64,000 nucleotides of DNA from Naasia sp. SYSU D00948 (GTDB lineage Bacteria > Actinomycetota > Actinomycetes > Actinomycetales > Microbacteriaceae). A model generated the notes under the pieces. It ran no database searches and was not told the origin of the DNA. It saw only the letters and a list, made by a program, of their open reading frames with translations. The stretch lies in assembly GCF_017916515.1 (NCBI RefSeq), contig NZ_JAFMTA010000001.1, positions 1,289,033 to 1,353,032 on the forward strand. The letters are read 5' to 3'. Shown one piece after another: positions 1 to 9,128 of the stretch; position 1 is the first letter of the stretch, and each line of letters starts with the position of its first letter. The position numbers were made by a program, and so were the translations under genes.

Positions 1-219
1 CTCATCCTCGTCGGCAGCGACGACCCTCTCGGCGGCGCCCGCAGCGTTGAGCGCCTCGCGACGAGCTACGTGACCCGGTCCGGCCTGCGGGACGTGGAGG
101 CGATCGTGTACGACGAGGCGCGGCACGAGGTGTTCAATGAGACGAACCGGGACGAGGTCGTGGCGGACCTCCTCGCGTGGCTCGACGAGCGCCTCCGCTC
201 CGGGCGTCCCGCCGCCTGA
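1..219 (+). CDS. Alpha/beta hydrolase, C-terminal fragment
   Basis: Only the last 72 codons are in the window; the 5' part lies off the left edge, so 1 is not a start. The fragment opens in frame with a hydrophobic strand followed by GSDDP, the usual place of the catalytic acid in serine-aminopeptidase/monoacylglycerol-lipase type hydrolases. About 35 residues later comes DEARHEVFNE, where the His (residue 42 of the fragment) is the expected catalytic histidine. It ends in a helix rich in Asp/Leu/Trp, as is typical of this fold. The nucleophile elbow is not visible. The stop lies 23 bp before the lipoate-ligase-like gene on the same strand, so the two may be co-transcribed. The family call is good; the substrate is unknown. 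Confidence 0.75.
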   Translation, partial: LILVGSDDPLGGARSVERLATSYVTRSGLRDVEAIVYDEARHEVFNETNRDEVVADLLAWLDERLRSGRPAA

Positions 220-242
220 ACCCTCCGAAGGAGCAGTCCCGC

Positions 243-1292
243 ATGCACGGTGAGTACAAGGTCCCCGGGGGCAAGCTGGTCGTCGTCGACCTCGACGAGG
301 TGGACGGCCGGATCGCGAACTTCCGGCTGGCGGGCGACTTCTTCCTCGAGCCAGACTCGGCCCTGGAGGCGATCGACGCGGCGGTGAACGGGATGTCGAT
401 CGACGCCGATCCCTCCCAGCTCGCCGGCGCCATCCGCTCCGCGCTCCCGGCGGACGCCGTGCTGCTGGGCTTCTCGCCGGAGGCGGTCGCCACCGCGATG
501 CGCCGTGCGATCGGCAACGCGCGGAGCTGGCGCGACTACGAGTGGGAGCTCGTCCACGCGCCCGCGGTCGCCCCGGCGACGCACCTCGCGCTGGACCAGG
601 TGCTCACGGAGGAGGTGGGGGAGGGCCGCCGGAAGCCGACCCTGCGCTTCTGGGAGTGGGACCGGTCGGCGGTCGTCATCGGCAGCTTCCAGTCGCTGCG
701 GAACGAGGTGGACCTCGAGAACGCCGAGCGGTTCGGCATCGAGGTGGTCCGGCGGATCAGCGGCGGCGGCGCGATGTTCATGGAGGCCGGGTCGATCGTG
801 ACGTACTCGCTGTACGCGCCCGGCGACCTGGTCCGCGGCATGTCGTTCGCGGAGTCGTACGCCTACCTCGACGAGTGGGTGATCGTCGCGCTCCAGTCCC
901 TCGGCATCGACGCGTTCTACCAGCCGCTCAACGACATCACCTCACCGAAGGGCAAGATCGGCGGAGCGGCGCAGAAGCGGCTCGGCGGCGGGGCCGTGCT
1001 CCACCACGTGACGATGAGCTACGACATGGACGGCGCCAAGATGACGCAGGTGCTGCGCATCGGGCGCGAGAAGCTCTCGGACAAGGGCACGACGAGCGCG
1101 GCCAAGCGCGTGGACCCCCTCCGCAGCCAGACGGGGCTCAGCCGGGCGGCGGTCATCGACCGCCTGAAGCAGACGTTCACCTCGCTCTACGGCGCCGTCC
1201 CCGGAGACATAACCCCGGAGGAATACGAGCGCGCCGAGGAGCTCGTCCGCACCAAGTTCTCGACCCGGGAGTGGCTCACGCGGGTCCCCTGA
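243..1292 (+). CDS. Lipoate-protein ligase family protein
   Basis: 349 aa. Residues 1 to about 95 form a small N-terminal domain like the accessory domain that sits at the C-terminus of E. coli LplA. The rest is a biotin/lipoate A/B ligase domain. RRISGGGAMF near residue 168 is the lipoate-binding signature. KIGGAAQKR near residue 237 carries the conserved ligase lysine. The expected role is attachment of lipoate or octanoate to E2/GcvH domains in the cytoplasm. ATG 243 is chosen because GAAGGAG lies 8-14 bp upstream; an in-frame reading back to 177 has no ribosome site and would overlap the hydrolase gene. Whether it is a true lipoate ligase, an octanoyltransferase or an amidotransferase cannot be settled from motifs. 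Confidence 0.85.
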   Translation: MHGEYKVPGGKLVVVDLDEVDGRIANFRLAGDFFLEPDSALEAIDAAVNGMSIDADPSQLAGAIRSALPADAVLLGFSPEAVATAMRRAIGNARSWRDYEWELVHAPAVAPATHLALDQVLTEEVGEGRRKPTLRFWEWDRSAVVIGSFQSLRNEVDLENAERFGIEVVRRISGGGAMFMEAGSIVTYSLYAPGDLVRGMSFAESYAYLDEWVIVALQSLGIDAFYQPLNDITSPKGKIGGAAQKRLGGGAVLHHVTMSYDMDGAKMTQVLRIGREKLSDKGTTSAAKRVDPLRSQTGLSRAAVIDRLKQTFTSLYGAVPGDITPEEYERAEELVRTKFSTREWLTRVP

Positions 1293-1361
1293 CCCCTCGA
1301 GATACCAGGTGGTGCGCCCATTCGGCGAGGATGAGCGCACCGAGTGGCATCTCGGCGGGGA

Positions 1362-1649
1362 TCAGCGGCGGCTGAGGAGGTCCTGGTACTCGCGGTGGTC
1401 GCCGATCCACCGGTCGACGAAGGGGCAGACGGGCACGATCGCCGCGTCCGTCGTCGCCCGGAGGTCGTCGAGGACCTGCTGCACCATCACGCCGCCCAGG
1501 CCCTGTCCGCGGAGGACGGGCTGGATCTCCGTGTGGGTGATCCGGATCTCGCTGTCCGCCTGCCGGTAGCTCGTGAGGCCGATCACCTCGCCGTCGCGCT
1601 CCAGCACGTACCGCATGCGCTCGGGCTCGTGCCGCACCGTGTCCGTCAT
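1362..1649 (-). CDS. Small GNAT-family N-acetyltransferase (NATD1-like)
   Basis: 95 aa, single-domain. This is about the length of the short COG2388/NATD1-type acetyltransferases, shorter than normal GNATs. The acetyl-CoA loop is RGQGLG at residues 47-52, preceded by the strand ITHTEIQP and followed by a helix, as in the family. The C-terminal VPVCPFVDRWI segment is also typical of this short subfamily. GGAAGG precedes the ATG. It is convergent with the lipoate-ligase-like gene. Its substrate is unknown. Confidence 0.8.
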   Translation of the reverse strand: MTDTVRHEPERMRYVLERDGEVIGLTSYRQADSEIRITHTEIQPVLRGQGLGGVMVQQVLDDLRATTDAAIVPVCPFVDRWIGDHREYQDLLSRR

Positions 1650-1775
1650 CGCCGTTCCTTCCCGCTGCCCGCCGTGGCGTCGAGCCTATGCCTCCCGCAG
1701 ACGCCGTGCCGCCCCTGCTCCCTGTCCGATCTGCGCCCTGGAACGCCCCAATCGCCGCCCGGACCCGGAGGCGGG

Positions 1776-1822
1776 TTGACACCTGGACCGACGCGGGGCG
1801 AGGGTGGATGGGAGCGCTCCCA
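1776..1822 (+). promoter_or_regulatory. Promoter region of the GH6 gene with CebR-type operator
   Basis: TTGACA at 1776-1781 is a consensus -35. The perfect 14-bp palindrome TGGGAGCGCTCCCA occupies 1809-1822, where the start of transcription would fall. The same 14-mer is the known CebR operator of Streptomyces, and it recurs before cebE in this window. Inference: CebR represses the secreted cellulase until cellobiose is present. Confidence 0.85.
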
Positions 1823-1889
1823 AGGAGGACCGCTCGGTATCGACAGCGACGTCGGTCGACCGTGATCGGCGCTGATTGACGGAGATGGA

Positions 1890-3179
1890 ATGACTCGGAA
1901 CTCATTGCGGAGGCGGGTTGCGGCGACAGCCGCGGCCGGAGCGCTCTCTTTGCTGGGCCTCGCGACCGCGCAGCCTGCCGCTGCGGCCAACGAGGTGCTC
2001 AATCCGGAGACGCCCCTGTGGGTGAACCCGCACAGCACGACCCTCGACGCCGCCAAGAAGCTCAAGGGCCAGGCCAAGGAGGACGCGCAGCTGCTCGGCA
2101 GCTACGCCTCCGCGACCTGGTTCACGAGCGGGACGCCGAAGGAGGTGGAGAAGGACGTGTCCAAGGTGGTCAAGGAGGCCGACAAGGACGACGCGGTCCC
2201 CGTGCTCGTCGCCTACAACCTGCCCTACCGCGACTGCTCGCAGTACTCCGCGGGCGGCGCCGCGAACACGGCCGAGTACATGGCCTGGATCGACGCCTTC
2301 GCCGCCGGCATCGGCGACCGCGAGGCGGCCGTCATCCTCGAGCCGGACGGCCTCGGCATCATCCCCTGGTACACCAACCTCGCGGGCGAGCTCGAGTGGT
2401 GTCAGCCCGAGGAGCTGGACCCGGCCACCGCCGCGGCCAGCCGGTTCGAGCAGCTGAACTACGCGGTCGACGCCCTCGGGGCGCTGCCGAACACAGTGGT
2501 CTACCTCGACGCGACCCACAACGGGTGGCTCAACGTCGGCGACGCGAGCGACCGGCTGCTGAAGGCGGGGATCGAGGACGCCGACGGGTTCTTCCTCAAC
2601 GTGTCGAACTACCAGTACACGGCGAACCTCGAGCAGTACGGCACCTGGGTCTCCTCCTGCCTCACGTACGTCACCCAGGTGAACCCGGGCGACTTCGGCA
2701 GCTGCGGCAACCAGTACTGGAGCGGCGGACCGGCCAACAACTGGACGGGCGTCACCCTCGACCCGTTCGGCGAGTGGAGCGACACCGCCGAGGACCCGAC
2801 GCTCAACACCGCCGGCATCAACTCCCGGTACGAGCTGCTCCTCGGCGACGTGGAGCCCGCCGTGCACTTCGTGATCGATACGAGCCGCAACGGCCAGGGC
2901 CCGTGGGATGCGAGCGGCACGAGCTACTCCGACCCGGAGGACTGGTGCAACCCGCCCGCCCGGGGCCTCGGCATCGCGCCGACCACGGACACCGGCAACG
3001 AGCTCATCGACGCCTATCTCTGGATCAAGGTCCCGGGTGAGTCCGACGGCCAGTGCCTGCGCGGCACCGAGGGGCCGGAGGACCCCGAGCGCGGGATGAT
3101 CGACCCGCCCGCCGGCCAGTGGTTCCCGGAGCAGGCGCGCGAGCTGATCGAGCTGGCCCAGCCGGCGCTGCAGTCCTGA
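1890..3179 (+). CDS. Secreted glycoside hydrolase family 6 cellulase
   Basis: 429 aa. The N-terminus has an Arg-rich region, a hydrophobic core and an Ala-rich cleavage region near residue 33, so a secretory signal peptide is likely. The mature part is a GH6 (endoglucanase/cellobiohydrolase) catalytic domain. YRDCSQYSAGG carries the conserved Asp (D115) and VILEPDGLG the second conserved Asp (D153); both are GH6 signatures. No carbohydrate-binding module or linker is seen, so this is a catalytic-domain-only enzyme. It should cut beta-1,4-glucan outside the cell and release cellobiose for the neighbouring CebEFG importer. GGAG lies 5 bp before ATG 1890. A CebR operator lies upstream and a strong terminator follows the stop. 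Confidence 0.93.
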   Translation: MTRNSLRRRVAATAAAGALSLLGLATAQPAAAANEVLNPETPLWVNPHSTTLDAAKKLKGQAKEDAQLLGSYASATWFTSGTPKEVEKDVSKVVKEADKDDAVPVLVAYNLPYRDCSQYSAGGAANTAEYMAWIDAFAAGIGDREAAVILEPDGLGIIPWYTNLAGELEWCQPEELDPATAAASRFEQLNYAVDALGALPNTVVYLDATHNGWLNVGDASDRLLKAGIEDADGFFLNVSNYQYTANLEQYGTWVSSCLTYVTQVNPGDFGSCGNQYWSGGPANNWTGVTLDPFGEWSDTAEDPTLNTAGINSRYELLLGDVEPAVHFVIDTSRNGQGPWDASGTSYSDPEDWCNPPARGLGIAPTTDTGNELIDAYLWIKVPGESDGQCLRGTEGPEDPERGMIDPPAGQWFPEQARELIELAQPALQS

Positions 3180-3192
3180 CCGCCCTCACCGA

Positions 3193-3225
3193 ACGGGGGG
3201 CCCGGCCGTGTGCCGGGCCCCCCGT
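3193..3225. terminator. Bidirectional terminator between GH6 and cebR
   Basis: A perfect 14-bp stem (ACGGGGGGCCCGGC, 3193-3206, with its complement 3212-3225) and a 5-nt loop lie between two convergent genes. There is no long T-run, which is usual in high-GC actinobacteria. Confidence 0.8.
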
Positions 3226-3240
3226 CCGCGTTCCGGGGGC

Positions 3241-4290
3241 TCAGTCCGCCGCGGTTTCCGTGCCCTGGGGTTCCCTCGTGGATCCCCGCACGATCAGCCG
3301 CGTCGGCATGATGGTGACGCGATCCGCGGGACGGCCCTGAAGGAGATCGACGAGCACGCGGGCCATGGTCGCTCCGAGCTCGGTCGCCTGCTGCGCGATG
3401 CTCGTGAGCGGCGGATTGCTGGTCTCGCTGAAGCTGTCGCCGTCGAAGCCGACGATCGAGACGTCGTGCGGCACGGAGAGGCCCTGCTCGCGGAGCACCG
3501 AGAGCGCTCCGACCGCCATCTGGTCGTTGGCCACGAAGAGGCCGTCGAAGGGCACCCCGCGGTCGAGGAGACGTCGGGCCGCCTCCGCGCCGGCGCGCGG
3601 GGTGAAGTCACCGAGTTCGACGAGGCCGTCGTCCAGGCCGGCGCTGCGGACGACGCTGCGCCACCCGACGAGCCGGTCGAAGCCGGGCGGCATGTCCTGG
3701 GGTCCGGCGATCGTCGCCAGCGACCGGCAGCCGATGTCGAGGAGGTGGCGCGTCGCCGCCTCAGCTCCGGCCACGTTGTCGCTGTCGACGTAGTAGCTGT
3801 CCTGCTCGTCGGGGCTCATGGGACGCCCGCCGAAGACGGTGGGCAGCGCGTGGCTCAGCCGGGCGTAGGAGTGGTCGCCGCTGTGGTGGGAGACCACCAG
3901 CGCTCCGTCGACGTTGCCGCCGAGCAGGTAGCGCCGCGTCTTCTGCGGGTTCGTCTCCGACGCGATCACCATGTTGAGGGTGTACTCGGTATCGGAGAGG
4001 TGGAGGGCGACGCCCTGCACGACGGACGCGAAGAAGGGGTCGGCGAACACCTTCGCCGTGGTCTCCGGCACCACGAGCGCGATGACCTGGGTCTTCCGGC
4101 TCGCGAGCGACCGGGCGGCCCGGTTCGGCACGTAGCCGAGCCGCTCGATCGCGTCGAGGACCGCGGTCATCGCCTCGTCGGTGACGTGCGGCGAGTTGTT
4201 GACGACGCGGCTCACGGTGGACCGGGAGACCCCGGCCGCCGCTGCGACCTGCTCCAGGGTCGGCGCGCCGGGCGTCAGCTCCTGGGTCAT
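3241..4290 (-). CDS. cebR: LacI-family transcriptional repressor, CebR-like
   Basis: 349 aa. The N-terminal LacI HTH spans about residues 11-32 (TLEQVAAAAGVSRSTVSRVV), followed by the hinge helix NRAARSLASRK. The rest is a periplasmic-binding-protein-like sensor domain. ATG 4290 gives the normal LacI N-terminus. The gene sits 29 bp downstream of the beta-glucosidase and is the last gene of the ceb unit. TGGGAGCGCTCCCA palindromes occur before the cellulase and cebE, which matches the operator of Streptomyces CebR, a repressor released by cellobiose. That this protein binds those sites is inferred from proximity and the operator match. Confidence 0.88.
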   Translation of the reverse strand: MTQELTPGAPTLEQVAAAAGVSRSTVSRVVNNSPHVTDEAMTAVLDAIERLGYVPNRAARSLASRKTQVIALVVPETTAKVFADPFFASVVQGVALHLSDTEYTLNMVIASETNPQKTRRYLLGGNVDGALVVSHHSGDHSYARLSHALPTVFGGRPMSPDEQDSYYVDSDNVAGAEAATRHLLDIGCRSLATIAGPQDMPPGFDRLVGWRSVVRSAGLDDGLVELGDFTPRAGAEAARRLLDRGVPFDGLFVANDQMAVGALSVLREQGLSVPHDVSIVGFDGDSFSETSNPPLTSIAQQATELGATMARVLVDLLQGRPADRVTIMPTRLIVRGSTREPQGTETAAD

Positions 4291-4319
4291 GGTCGCTCCC
4301 TCCTCGGTCGCTCCGAAGT

Positions 4320-5738
4320 CTAGGTCTCCGCCCGGACGCGCCCGATGATCCGCGAGTACTCGAGGGCGCTGTCCTTCGGGGTGCGGACCTGCGTGTCGTA
4401 GTCCACCCGAACGATACCGAAGCGCTTGTCGTAGCCCCACGCCCACTCGAAGTTGTCGAGCAGCGACCAGACGAAGTAGCCGCGGACGTCCGCGCCCTCC
4501 TCGATCGCCTCCGCGACCGCGGAGAGGTGCGCGCGCAGGTAGGCGACGCGCTCCGCGTCGTGGACCCTGCCGTCCTCGCCGACCTCGTCCTCGTACGCGG
4601 ATCCGTTCTCCGTCACGTAGAGCGGCGGCATGTTCGGGTACTCGCGGCCCAGGCGGACCAGGAGGGTCCGCAGACCGTCCGGGTTCACCTCCCAGCCCAT
4701 CGCCGTGACGGGCAGGTCGCGGCGCGGGAAGGTGATGTATTCGGAGCCCACGAACGGCGAGGAGGTGGGGTTCACGTCCGGCCGGACGCCCGGCGGAGTG
4801 CCGGGCGGCAGCGGGTGACCGCTCACGTTGTCGTCGTGGTAGTGGTTCACGCCGAGGAAGTCGAGCGGGGCCGCGATCGTCTCGAGGTCGCCCGGCTGCA
4901 CGAGGGCCTCGAAGTCGTGGGCGCGGACGTCCTCGAGGAAGTCGGCGGGATAGGCGGCGAGCAGGAGCGGCTCGAGGAACGCACGGTTCCAGATCGCGTC
5001 CAGGCGTCGGGCCGCCTCCTGATCCACCGGGTCGGCGGGATCGTTCGGCAGGGCGTTGGTGAGGTTGAGCGTGATCCCGATGCGCTGAGCGCCCCGCTCG
5101 CGCAGCAGGTCGGCGGCGAGGCCGTGCGCGAGGTGCTGGTGGTGCAGCGCGGCGAGGGCGGCCCGCGGCTCCTGCCGTCCCGGCGCGTGCTCCCCGGCGG
5201 CGTAGCCGATGAGCGACGAGCAGAGGGGCTCGTTGAAGGTCGTCCAGTGCGTCACCCGGTCGCCGAGGGCGTCGTAGACCGCGGAAGCGTAGTCGCGGAA
5301 GCGGTACGCGGTGTCCCGGTTCGCCCAGCCGTCCCGCTCCTCCAGGGCCTGCGGGAGGTCCCAGTGGTACAGCGTGAGCCAGGGCAGGATGCCCGCCTCG
5401 AGCAGCTCGTCGACCAGCCTGGAGTAGAAGTCGAGCCCGGCCTGGTTCACCTCGCGGTCCCCCGGCTTCACCCGGGCCCAGCTGGTCGAGAAGCGGTAGG
5501 ACGAGAGGCCGAGCTCCTTCATGAGCCGGACGTCGTCGGGCATCCGGTGGTAGTGGTCCACCGCGACCTCCGGCGTGTGGCCCTTCGCGATGGCTCCCGG
5601 GACGCGGGCGTACGCGTCCCAGATGGAGTCCTCCTTGCCGTCCTCGTGCGCGGCTCCCTCGATCTGGGCGGCCGCCGTGGCGGATCCCCAGAGGAAGCCC
5701 TCGGGCCACTCGTAGGTGTTCGGATCGAGTGCTGCCAT
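4320..5738 (-). CDS. GH1 beta-glucosidase
   Basis: 472 aa, full length for GH1. It begins with the family N-terminus (FLWGSATAAAQIEG). It has TLYHWDLPQAL, the acid/base motif TFNEP near residue 168, and the nucleophile motif YVTENG near residue 375. There is no signal peptide, so it acts in the cytoplasm, most likely splitting imported cellobiose to glucose. The ATG overlaps the stop of the upstream permease gene (ATGA at 5738-5735 on the minus strand), indicating translational coupling with the ceb importer genes. It corresponds to BglC of Streptomyces by position and family. Confidence 0.93.
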   Translation of the reverse strand: MAALDPNTYEWPEGFLWGSATAAAQIEGAAHEDGKEDSIWDAYARVPGAIAKGHTPEVAVDHYHRMPDDVRLMKELGLSSYRFSTSWARVKPGDREVNQAGLDFYSRLVDELLEAGILPWLTLYHWDLPQALEERDGWANRDTAYRFRDYASAVYDALGDRVTHWTTFNEPLCSSLIGYAAGEHAPGRQEPRAALAALHHQHLAHGLAADLLRERGAQRIGITLNLTNALPNDPADPVDQEAARRLDAIWNRAFLEPLLLAAYPADFLEDVRAHDFEALVQPGDLETIAAPLDFLGVNHYHDDNVSGHPLPPGTPPGVRPDVNPTSSPFVGSEYITFPRRDLPVTAMGWEVNPDGLRTLLVRLGREYPNMPPLYVTENGSAYEDEVGEDGRVHDAERVAYLRAHLSAVAEAIEEGADVRGYFVWSLLDNFEWAWGYDKRFGIVRVDYDTQVRTPKDSALEYSRIIGRVRAET

Positions 5739-6631
5739 CAGCCCTTCACTGCTCCCTGCATGATTCCGGAGATCAGCTGCTTGCCGGCCGCGATGAACAG
5801 CAGGAGCAGCGGAATGGTGGCGAGCACGGCGCCCGCCAGCACGATCGAGTAGTTGATGTAGTAGCCGGACTGCAGCTGGCTGAGCGCCGTCTGCAGCGTC
5901 GGGTTCGTCGGGTTGAGCACGATCAGCGGCCACAGGTAGTCGGTCCACGCGGCCATGAAGGTGAAGAGCCCGAGGATCGCCATGGCCGGACGGGCGGCCG
6001 GCAGCGCCACGTTGAGAAACGTGCGGAACTGGTTGGCGCCGTCGACCCGGGCCGCCTCGATGAGCTCGTCCGGGATGACCTCGACGAGGTACTGGCGCAT
6101 GAAGAACACGCCGAACGCGGTCACGAGCGACGGGACGATCACCGCGCCGAGCTCGCCGGTCCAGCCGAACTGCCGCATGAGGATGAACAGCGGGATGATG
6201 CCGAGCTGCGTCGGGATCGCCATCGTCGCGATGACGAAGATCATGAGCCCGTCCCGGCCGCGGAAGCGGAGCTTCGCGAAGGCGTAGCCGGCCAGCGTCG
6301 AGAACAGCACCACCGAGATCGTGATGATGCTGGAGACCACGAAGCTGTTCCAGAGCGCCAGCCAGAACGGGATGGCGTCCATCGCCTCGGCGGCGTTCGC
6401 CCAGAAGTTGCCGCCCGGGATGAGCGGCAGCGTCTCGCCGCGTGTGGCGTTCGTGCCGCTCGCGACCACGAACGACCACCACAGCGGGTAGGCGAAGCCG
6501 AGCAGGGTCGCGACGAGGAGGCCGTAGGCGAGGAACCCGGGACGGGAGCCGACGCCGGTGTTCGGCCGGTTCCGGCGCCCGCGCGCCGGCTGCAGCGGGA
6601 ACGCCCGTGCATCGGTGGTGGACAGGCTCAT
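5738..6631 (-). CDS. cebG: Cellobiose-type ABC transporter permease (CebG-like)
   Basis: 297 aa and six predicted membrane helices. The cytoplasmic EAA loop reads ELIEAARVDGANQFRTF, typical of MalG-type sugar permeases. The ATG at 6631 overlaps the stop of the preceding permease gene by the ATGA arrangement, and its own stop overlaps the beta-glucosidase start. No ATPase is encoded here; as in Streptomyces, a shared MsiK-type ATPase elsewhere would have to energise the system. The cellobiose substrate is inferred from the CebR boxes and the beta-glucosidase. Confidence 0.87.
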   Translation of the reverse strand: MSLSTTDARAFPLQPARGRRNRPNTGVGSRPGFLAYGLLVATLLGFAYPLWWSFVVASGTNATRGETLPLIPGGNFWANAAEAMDAIPFWLALWNSFVVSSIITISVVLFSTLAGYAFAKLRFRGRDGLMIFVIATMAIPTQLGIIPLFILMRQFGWTGELGAVIVPSLVTAFGVFFMRQYLVEVIPDELIEAARVDGANQFRTFLNVALPAARPAMAILGLFTFMAAWTDYLWPLIVLNPTNPTLQTALSQLQSGYYINYSIVLAGAVLATIPLLLLFIAAGKQLISGIMQGAVKG

Positions 6632-7674
6632 GCCGATACTCCTTCTCGCTTCGCGAGCATACGAGCGGTCTTCTTGTTGAGGGCCCTGCCCTCGGCGGAG
6701 GCGATCTGCTTCGAGATGAGGAAGTTGATGAGGCCGATGCCGACGATCAGCAGGAAGAGCAGCCACGCGATCGCGGAGGCCCGCCCGAAGTCCTGGCGGA
6801 AGAAGGCCATCTCCCACAGGTAGAGCACGGTGGTCTGGAACTGGCGGTCGGAGCCGCCGACGCCGCCCGCGGTCGAGACGTCGAACAGGCGCGGCTCGGC
6901 GAAGATCTGCAGGCCGCCGATCGTCGCGGTGATGATGACGAAGATGAGCGTCGGCCGGATGCTCGGGATGGTGATCGAGAAGAACCGGCGGATGCCGCCC
7001 GCGCCGTCGATCGCGGCCGACTCATGGAGGTCGCGCGGAACCGCCTGCATCGCGGCGAGCAGGATCAGTGCGTTGTACCCGGTCCAGCGCCAGTTCACCA
7101 TCGTGGCGATCGCGACGTGGCTCGCCCAGGTCTCGCGCTTCCACTCGATCGGCTCGATGCCGAAGACGCCGAGCAGGTTGTTCGCGAGCCCGGACTGCTC
7201 CTGGAAGATGTTGGAGAAGATGAGCGCGACCGCGACCGGGGTCACGACGTAGGGCAGCAGCACGCTCATCCGCCAGAACGTCTTGCCCTTGAGGTTGTGG
7301 TCGAGGATCGCCGCGAGGATCACGGCCATCGTGATCTGCGGGACCGTCGACAGCACGAAGATGCTGAGGGTGTTGAAGATCGAGTTCCAGAAGAACCGGT
7401 CCTGCAGCGTCGTGGCGAAGTTCTCGAGGCCGATGAAGTCGCCCTGACCCTGCAGCAGCTCCCACTCGTGCAGCGACACGACGAACGTGTAGACGAGCGG
7501 GAAGAGACCGAGGAGCCCGAAGAGGAGAAAGAACGGGGAGATGTAGGCGTACGGCGACGCCTTGACGTCGAACCAGCTGAGCCGCTGGCCGAACGTCAGC
7601 TTGGGCCGGACGATCTCGCGGCCGGCTGCGTCGCCGGCCGACGCCGCGTCAGCCGCCTTGATGGTGGAGGTCAT
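6628..7674 (-). CDS. cebF: Cellobiose-type ABC transporter permease (CebF-like)
   Basis: 348 aa. A hydrophilic N-terminal stretch of about 45 residues precedes the six membrane helices. The EAA loop is DLHESAAIDGAGGIRRFF, typical of MalF-type permeases. ATG 7674 is chosen over an upstream in-frame ATG at 7758, which would lie within the intercistronic stem-loop. The stop overlaps the cebG start by 4 bp. It should pair with CebG as a heterodimeric channel. Confidence 0.87.
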   Translation of the reverse strand: MTSTIKAADAASAGDAAGREIVRPKLTFGQRLSWFDVKASPYAYISPFFLLFGLLGLFPLVYTFVVSLHEWELLQGQGDFIGLENFATTLQDRFFWNSIFNTLSIFVLSTVPQITMAVILAAILDHNLKGKTFWRMSVLLPYVVTPVAVALIFSNIFQEQSGLANNLLGVFGIEPIEWKRETWASHVAIATMVNWRWTGYNALILLAAMQAVPRDLHESAAIDGAGGIRRFFSITIPSIRPTLIFVIITATIGGLQIFAEPRLFDVSTAGGVGGSDRQFQTTVLYLWEMAFFRQDFGRASAIAWLLFLLIVGIGLINFLISKQIASAEGRALNKKTARMLAKREGVSA

Positions 7675-7723
7675 GTCAGATCCCGGTACGGAGTCAGGGG
7701 AGGCGCTGGGTGTGGGGGTTGGG

Positions 7724-7759
7724 GGTGCGGCCCCCGGACGGTCGCCCGGGGGCCGCACC
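7724..7759 (-). terminator. Intercistronic stem-loop between cebE and cebF
   Basis: A perfect 14-bp stem (GGTGCGGCCCCCGG with CCGGGGGCCGCACC) and an 8-nt loop lie just after the cebE stop. Its position between the binding-protein gene and the permease genes suggests partial termination or 3'-end protection, giving more CebE than permease. There is no T-run. Confidence 0.65.
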
Positions 7760-7776
7760 TGCTGGGAGAAGGACGA

Positions 7777-9096
7777 CTAGCCGACGAGGTCGTTCAGCAG
7801 CGTCAGCGCCTCCTGCCAGGCCTGCTCCTCGGTCGCCTCGCCCCGCTCGAGCTTCTGCAGCGGCGGGCCGAAGACGTTCTCCTGGATGAGCGAGTCGTCC
7901 GGTCCCTTGAACTGCGCGACGACGCCCTGCGAGCGGTCGACGAGGATCTCGCCGATCGGCGCGTCGTTGAAGACCGGGTTCGGCGTGGGGTTCGCGGCGA
8001 GCTCCTCCTGCGCCTCGGTCGTGCTCGGGAACGCGCCGGCGGCCTCGAAGGCCGCGAGCTGCTGCTCCGGCTGGGTGAGCCACGACGCGAGCGCGGCCGC
8101 CTCCTCCGGGTGCTCGGAGGTGGTCGGAACCGTCAGCCACGACCCGCCCCAGTTGACCGAGCCGCCGGGGAACACGTCGGCGAAGTCCCAGCCGGTCTCG
8201 GGTCCGCCGCCGCCGGCCTCGAGCTGCCCCTGGACCACACCGAGCATCCAGCCCGGGCAGACGAAGGTCGCGAAGGTCTGGTCGGTGAACGCCTGGCCGC
8301 CGTTCCAGTCCCATGCGGTCTGCGCGGCGGAGAGGCCGTCGGCCGAGGCGTCGGCGATCCAGCCGAAGCGCTCCTGGAGCTCCGCGTTGTCCTCGACGTT
8401 CAGCTCGCCGTCCGCGGTGTAGTAGCCCTCCTCGAGCTGGTTCACCATCGAGTTCCACACGAAGCCGTTGTGGTCGTACCAGGCCTTGCCGGTGGCCTGC
8501 TTGTACTGGCGGCCGATCTCGAAGAAGCGCTCCCAGCTCGCGTCGTCGCCGCCGAGCAGCTCGGCGACGGCCGCGCGGTCGGTGGGCAGGCCGGCGGCCT
8601 GGAAGGCCGGAGCGTTGTAGCAGAGGCCCGCGGGGCCGATGTCGGTGCCGTAGCCGATGATGCGGCCGTCGGGGTCGGTGACCTGCTCGACCTTCCAGTC
8701 GAGCCAGTCGCCCTGGCGCTCCTCCATGTCGAAGTCGCGCAGGTCGCTGAACTGGTCGGAGACCTCCATGATCGACCCGAGCCACCCCTCCTCGATCGCG
8801 ACGACGTCAGAGAGGCCGGAGCCGGCGGCGAGCTTGGTGAACGTGTCGGTCCGCGCGTTGCCGCCGGTGTCGATGTTGTTCGCCTCGATGGTGATGTTCG
8901 GGTTCTCGGACTCGTACTGCTCGTACAGCTCCTCGAAGCCCATGGTGCCGAACGTGGTCACGGTCAGGGTGATGTCCCCGCCGCTCTCACCGCCCGTGCC
9001 TCCTCCACCGCCGGACGAGCATCCGGTCGCGAGGAGGGCGAATGCAACTGCGCCGGCGACGGCCGTAGCAGCTCTGGTACGTCGTGAAGGAATCAC
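7777..9096 (-). CDS. cebE: Cellobiose-type ABC solute-binding lipoprotein (CebE-like)
   Basis: 439 aa. The signal sequence ends in LLATGC with lipobox Cys26, followed by a Ser/Gly-rich linker, so the protein is a membrane-anchored lipoprotein. The rest is a family 1 extracellular sugar-binding protein, with the DITLTVTTFG first strand and a SWLTVPTTSEHPEEA segment near the C-terminal half. It is the first gene of the ceb operon, with two tandem operator palindromes upstream. It presents cellobiose or short cello-oligosaccharides to CebF/CebG; specificity is inferred from context. Confidence 0.9.
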   Translation of the reverse strand: MIPSRRTRAATAVAGAVAFALLATGCSSGGGGGTGGESGGDITLTVTTFGTMGFEELYEQYESENPNITIEANNIDTGGNARTDTFTKLAAGSGLSDVVAIEEGWLGSIMEVSDQFSDLRDFDMEERQGDWLDWKVEQVTDPDGRIIGYGTDIGPAGLCYNAPAFQAAGLPTDRAAVAELLGGDDASWERFFEIGRQYKQATGKAWYDHNGFVWNSMVNQLEEGYYTADGELNVEDNAELQERFGWIADASADGLSAAQTAWDWNGGQAFTDQTFATFVCPGWMLGVVQGQLEAGGGGPETGWDFADVFPGGSVNWGGSWLTVPTTSEHPEEAAALASWLTQPEQQLAAFEAAGAFPSTTEAQEELAANPTPNPVFNDAPIGEILVDRSQGVVAQFKGPDDSLIQENVFGPPLQKLERGEATEEQAWQEALTLLNDLVG

Positions 9097-9128
9097 GAAT
9101 CACTCCCTTGTGTGCGCGGGTGACGGCC

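Noticed and set aside
6442..9087. 881-codon rightward frame across the ceb operon
   Set aside because: Covers three well-supported minus-strand genes; highly charged, repetitive translation without motifs.
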